DNA from: Actinomycetes bacterium
GTDB taxonomy: Bacteria; Actinomycetota; CADDZG01; JAHWKV01
Assembly (NCBI GenBank): GCA_029263035.1
Contig: JAJCYF010000226.1
Coordinates: 1 to 6,960, forward strand
DNA: 6,960 nt
Direction: 5' to 3'
Below, piece by piece: positions 5,583 to 6,960 of this stretch. The translations under genes and the position numbers were made by a program. How positions within the stretch are numbered: position 1 is the stretch's first letter; every line of letters starts with the position of its first letter. Under the pieces are notes generated by a model that was not told the DNA's origin, made no database searches, and was given only the letters and a program-made list of their open reading frames with translations.

Positions 5583-6370
5583 GTGCGGACCCTGTCAGGC
5601 AGACCCGCACGATCGCTCCTTTCGAAGCAATTGTCCTCGGCGCCAGTGGAACCTACCCCAAGCCCGGCGGTGCAACCTCCGGCTTTCTGCTGCGGGTCGG
5701 CAAGTTCACGGTCTGGATGGACTGCGGAACCGGTACCTTCGCCAACCTGCAAAGGCACACCGACTACCGCGAGCTGTCGGCGGTGGTAATCAGCCACCTG
5801 CACCTGGACCACTTCCTGGACTTCTATCCGTTCTACTACGCGCTGAGGTACGGCAAGGACTCGCCCGGCCCCAACGGGATGGAGGTCTATGCGCCGGCGG
5901 GGGCGGAGGCGCACATGGCAGGGCTTTTGTCGCCTACCTCCGAGGAGGGATTCGGCAGCTACTTCGATTTCAACCCGGTCCGCTCCGGTGACAAGATTGC
6001 CGTTCCCCCCTTTGTGTTCACCTTCAAGCGGACCGTGCACCCCGTCGAGACCCTGGCCGTCCGGGTGGAGGCAAACGGACGTTCGCTGGTCTACACCTCC
6101 GACACTGCGTGGAGTGAGGAGTTGATCGACTTTGCCCAGGGGGCCAACGTCCTGGTGGCCGAGGCCACGCTGCAGGAGCCGGACCCGGGAGGCGGTTCGA
6201 AGGTCCACATGACCGCCGAGGAGGCCGGCCGGATGGCTCACGAGGCCCGGGCGAGCCGCCTGGTGCTCACCCACCTGGCGCCCGGACTGGACCCGACGGT
6301 TAGCATGGACCAGGCGGCCAAATACTTCCGGGGCAAGATCCTGGTGGCCGTCGACAATCTAAATATTTGA
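5579..6370 (+). CDS. MBL-fold metallohydrolase, RNase Z-like; Rv1339-type (possible cyclic-nucleotide phosphodiesterase)
   Basis: 263-residue metallo-beta-lactamase-fold enzyme with the full two-metal ligand set: H73, H75, D77 and H78 in SHLHLDHFLDF, H154 (TVHPVE), D175 (TSDTAW) and H232 (THLAPG). The opening GASGTYPKPGGATSGFLL is typical of the RNase Z-like branch. The context, after mec-cysO-cysM and before rph, matches M. tuberculosis Rv1339, which has been reported as a cyclic-nucleotide phosphodiesterase. That substrate is inferred here from relatedness and position; an RNase Z-like or other phosphodiester substrate remains possible. No signal peptide is evident, so it should be cytoplasmic. 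GTG 5579 overlaps the cysM stop by 4 nt (GTGA), indicating translational coupling. No other start keeps the N-terminal strand. Confidence 0.9.
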   Translation: MSADPVRQTRTIAPFEAIVLGASGTYPKPGGATSGFLLRVGKFTVWMDCGTGTFANLQRHTDYRELSAVVISHLHLDHFLDFYPFYYALRYGKDSPGPNGMEVYAPAGAEAHMAGLLSPTSEEGFGSYFDFNPVRSGDKIAVPPFVFTFKRTVHPVETLAVRVEANGRSLVYTSDTAWSEELIDFAQGANVLVAEATLQEPDPGGGSKVHMTAEEAGRMAHEARASRLVLTHLAPGLDPTVSMDQAAKYFRGKILVAVDNLNI

Positions 6371-6381
6371 GGCGCAGCCTC
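6369..6381 (+). other. Small hairpin at the MBL-gene stop
   Basis: GAGGC (6369-6373), GCA loop, GCCTC (6377-6381), followed by TT. It starts inside the TGA at 6368-6370. The five-pair stem with a 3-nt loop is too short and lacks a long U-tract, so it would be at most an accessory to the larger hairpin downstream. Confidence 0.35.
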
Positions 6382-6384
6382 TTA

Positions 6385-6422
6385 AAGGCGAGGGTGCCTG
6401 CGGCGCATCGACACCTCGCCTT
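6385..6422 (+). terminator. Candidate terminator hairpin after the selD-MBL cluster
   Basis: AAGGCGAGG (6385-6393) plus TG (6395-6396) pairs with CACCTCGCCTT (6412-6422): 11 pairs with one bulged G (6394) and a 15-nt loop. Only a short TT follows, so termination, if it occurs, would be of the U-poor type often proposed in high-GC actinobacteria. It sits at the logical end of the five-gene cluster. It could alternatively be part of the rph leader structure. Confidence 0.5.
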
Positions 6423-6429
6423 CGCTCGG

Positions 6430-6492
6430 GTGAAACCACGTTGTCTGATCACCGCTAGTCCGCAGTTGCGGTGGCCGACAACGCAGTTTCAC
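6430..6492 (+). promoter_or_regulatory. Long interrupted hairpin in the rph 5' leader
   Basis: Three nested perfect helices pair in register. GTGAAAC (6430-6436) pairs with GTTTCAC (6486-6492), CGTTGTC (6439-6445) with GACAACG (6477-6483), and CACCGC (6450-6455) with GCGGTG (6468-6473). They are separated by a symmetric CA/CA internal loop and a TGAT/GCC internal loop, with a 12-nt apical loop. A competing inner stem CCGC/GCGG (6460-6463 with 6468-6471) is possible. The 20 base pairs end 7 nt before the rph Shine-Dalgarno. It could act as a cis-regulatory leader or RNA-processing site, or be an imperfect inverted repeat at the DNA level. Confidence 0.6.
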
Positions 6493-6499
6493 GTCCATC

Positions 6500-6505
6500 A
6501 AGGAG
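6500..6505 (+). promoter_or_regulatory. Strong ribosome binding site of rph
   Basis: AAGGAG ends 7 nt before the ATG at 6513. It is the clearest Shine-Dalgarno in the plus-strand part of the window and fixes the rph start. It contrasts with the poor or absent sites of the upstream coupled genes. Confidence 0.85.
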
Positions 6506-6512
6506 AAGAGAC

Positions 6513-6960
6513 ATGAGTCGTAACGATGGGCGCAGCCCTGATCAGCTTCGCCCCGTGACGGTCCAGCGCGGGTACGTTGAGTATGCCGAGGGATCGGTCC
6601 TCTACGAATGCGGGAAGACCAGGGTCCTGGTGAACGCCACCGTCGACGACCGGATCCCCGATTGGATGCGGGGCAGCGGTAAGGGCTGGGTCACCGCGGA
6701 GTACTCCATGCTTCCCCGGGCGACATCCACCCGGACTCCCCGCGAGGTCAACAAGGGAAAGCTGGGGGGCCGCACCCAGGAGATCCAGCGGCTGATCGGC
6801 CGGAGCCTGAGGGCGATCTGCGACATGAAGGCGATGGGGGAGCGGACCGTCTGGCTCGACTGTGATGTCCTGCAGGCCGACGGCGGCACCCGGACCGCAT
6901 CGATCACCGCGGCGTACATCGCCCTGGCCGACGCCTGCAACGGGCTGGTAAAGGCCGGCA
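6513..6960 (+). CDS. rph: Ribonuclease PH (tRNA nucleotidyltransferase), C-terminus cut by window edge
   Basis: Phosphate-dependent 3'-to-5' exoribonuclease that trims tRNA 3' ends; the family forms hexamers. The first 149 residues are visible and match RNase PH throughout: RPVTVQRGYVEYAEGSVLYECGKTRVLVNATV at the N-terminus, GWVTAEYSMLPRAT, the basic KLGGRTQEIQRLIGRSLRA block, and LDCDVLQADGGTRTASITAAY, where GGTRT (124-128, with R127) is the phosphate-binding region. Family members are usually about 240 residues, so roughly 90 are missing past the right edge. ATG 6513 is supported by AAGGAG. It is separated from the MBL gene by 142 nt of structured non-coding DNA and so is probably its own transcription unit or a regulated distal gene. 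In mycobacteria rph likewise follows the Rv1339 homologue. Confidence 0.96.
   Translation, partial: MSRNDGRSPDQLRPVTVQRGYVEYAEGSVLYECGKTRVLVNATVDDRIPDWMRGSGKGWVTAEYSMLPRATSTRTPREVNKGKLGGRTQEIQRLIGRSLRAICDMKAMGERTVWLDCDVLQADGGTRTASITAAYIALADACNGLVKAG

Noticed and set aside
5435..6274. Minus-strand open frame opposite the MBL gene, and the 5197-5991 plus-strand frame across cysM and the MBL gene
   Set aside because: Both overlap strongly conserved coding sequence and have shadow-like composition.
6602..6940. Minus-strand open frame opposite rph
   Set aside because: rph is conserved residue by residue on the plus strand; the reverse frame is a shadow.
1..6960. CRISPR arrays, tRNA or rRNA genes, insertion sequences, prophage attachment sites
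   Set aside because: No direct-repeat arrays, cloverleaf-capable segments, transposase-like frames or terminal repeats were seen. The vapBC pair is the only accessory-type module.

Overview
The window looks like chromosomal DNA from a high-GC actinomycete-type bacterium (Actinomycetota). The main reason is the contiguous set mec (JAMM protease), cysO, cysM, a metallo-beta-lactamase-fold gene and rph. These match Mycobacterium tuberculosis Rv1334, Rv1335, Rv1336, Rv1339 and Rv1340 in order, but without the rhomboid and murI genes that lie between cysM and the MBL gene there. A likely F420-type flavin-split-barrel gene and two apparently leaderless promoters fit the same assignment. Genus cannot be told from the sequence.

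Layout. Positions 1-2103 hold three minus-strand genes, read right to left: a YcxB-like membrane protein, a PPOX/F420-type oxidoreductase, and an ABC-F ATPase cut by the left edge just before its second Walker A. A short divergent promoter region (2104-2211) separates them from a plus-strand vapBC toxin-antitoxin pair (2212-2825). From 2865 to 6370 runs a very tight plus-strand cluster: selD, mec, cysO, cysM and an MBL-fold hydrolase, with junctions ranging from a 4-nt overlap to a 9-nt gap. A 142-nt non-coding region with three successive hairpins (6369-6492) then precedes rph (RNase PH), which runs off the right edge.

The most notable points are these. (1) SelD is itself a selenoprotein: its conserved catalytic position is an in-frame UGA at 2907-2909, followed by a plausible bacterial SECIS hairpin. 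A standard gene caller would truncate it. (2) CysO carries four residues (SRRA) after the Gly-Gly that must be the C-terminus for thiocarboxylation, so it appears to be a pro-form needing cleavage, with a complete JAMM protease encoded directly upstream. (3) The selenium-activation gene is joined to the sulfur-carrier cysteine pathway with a 1-nt overlap. (4) A long interrupted hairpin (6430-6492) sits just upstream of the rph ribosome binding site.

How the genes fit together: Mec would trim pro-CysO. CysO thiocarboxylate would donate sulfur to O-phosphoserine on CysM, and Mec would then release cysteine from the CysO-Cys adduct. SelD would make selenophosphate for Sec-tRNA synthesis, which is needed to make SelD itself.
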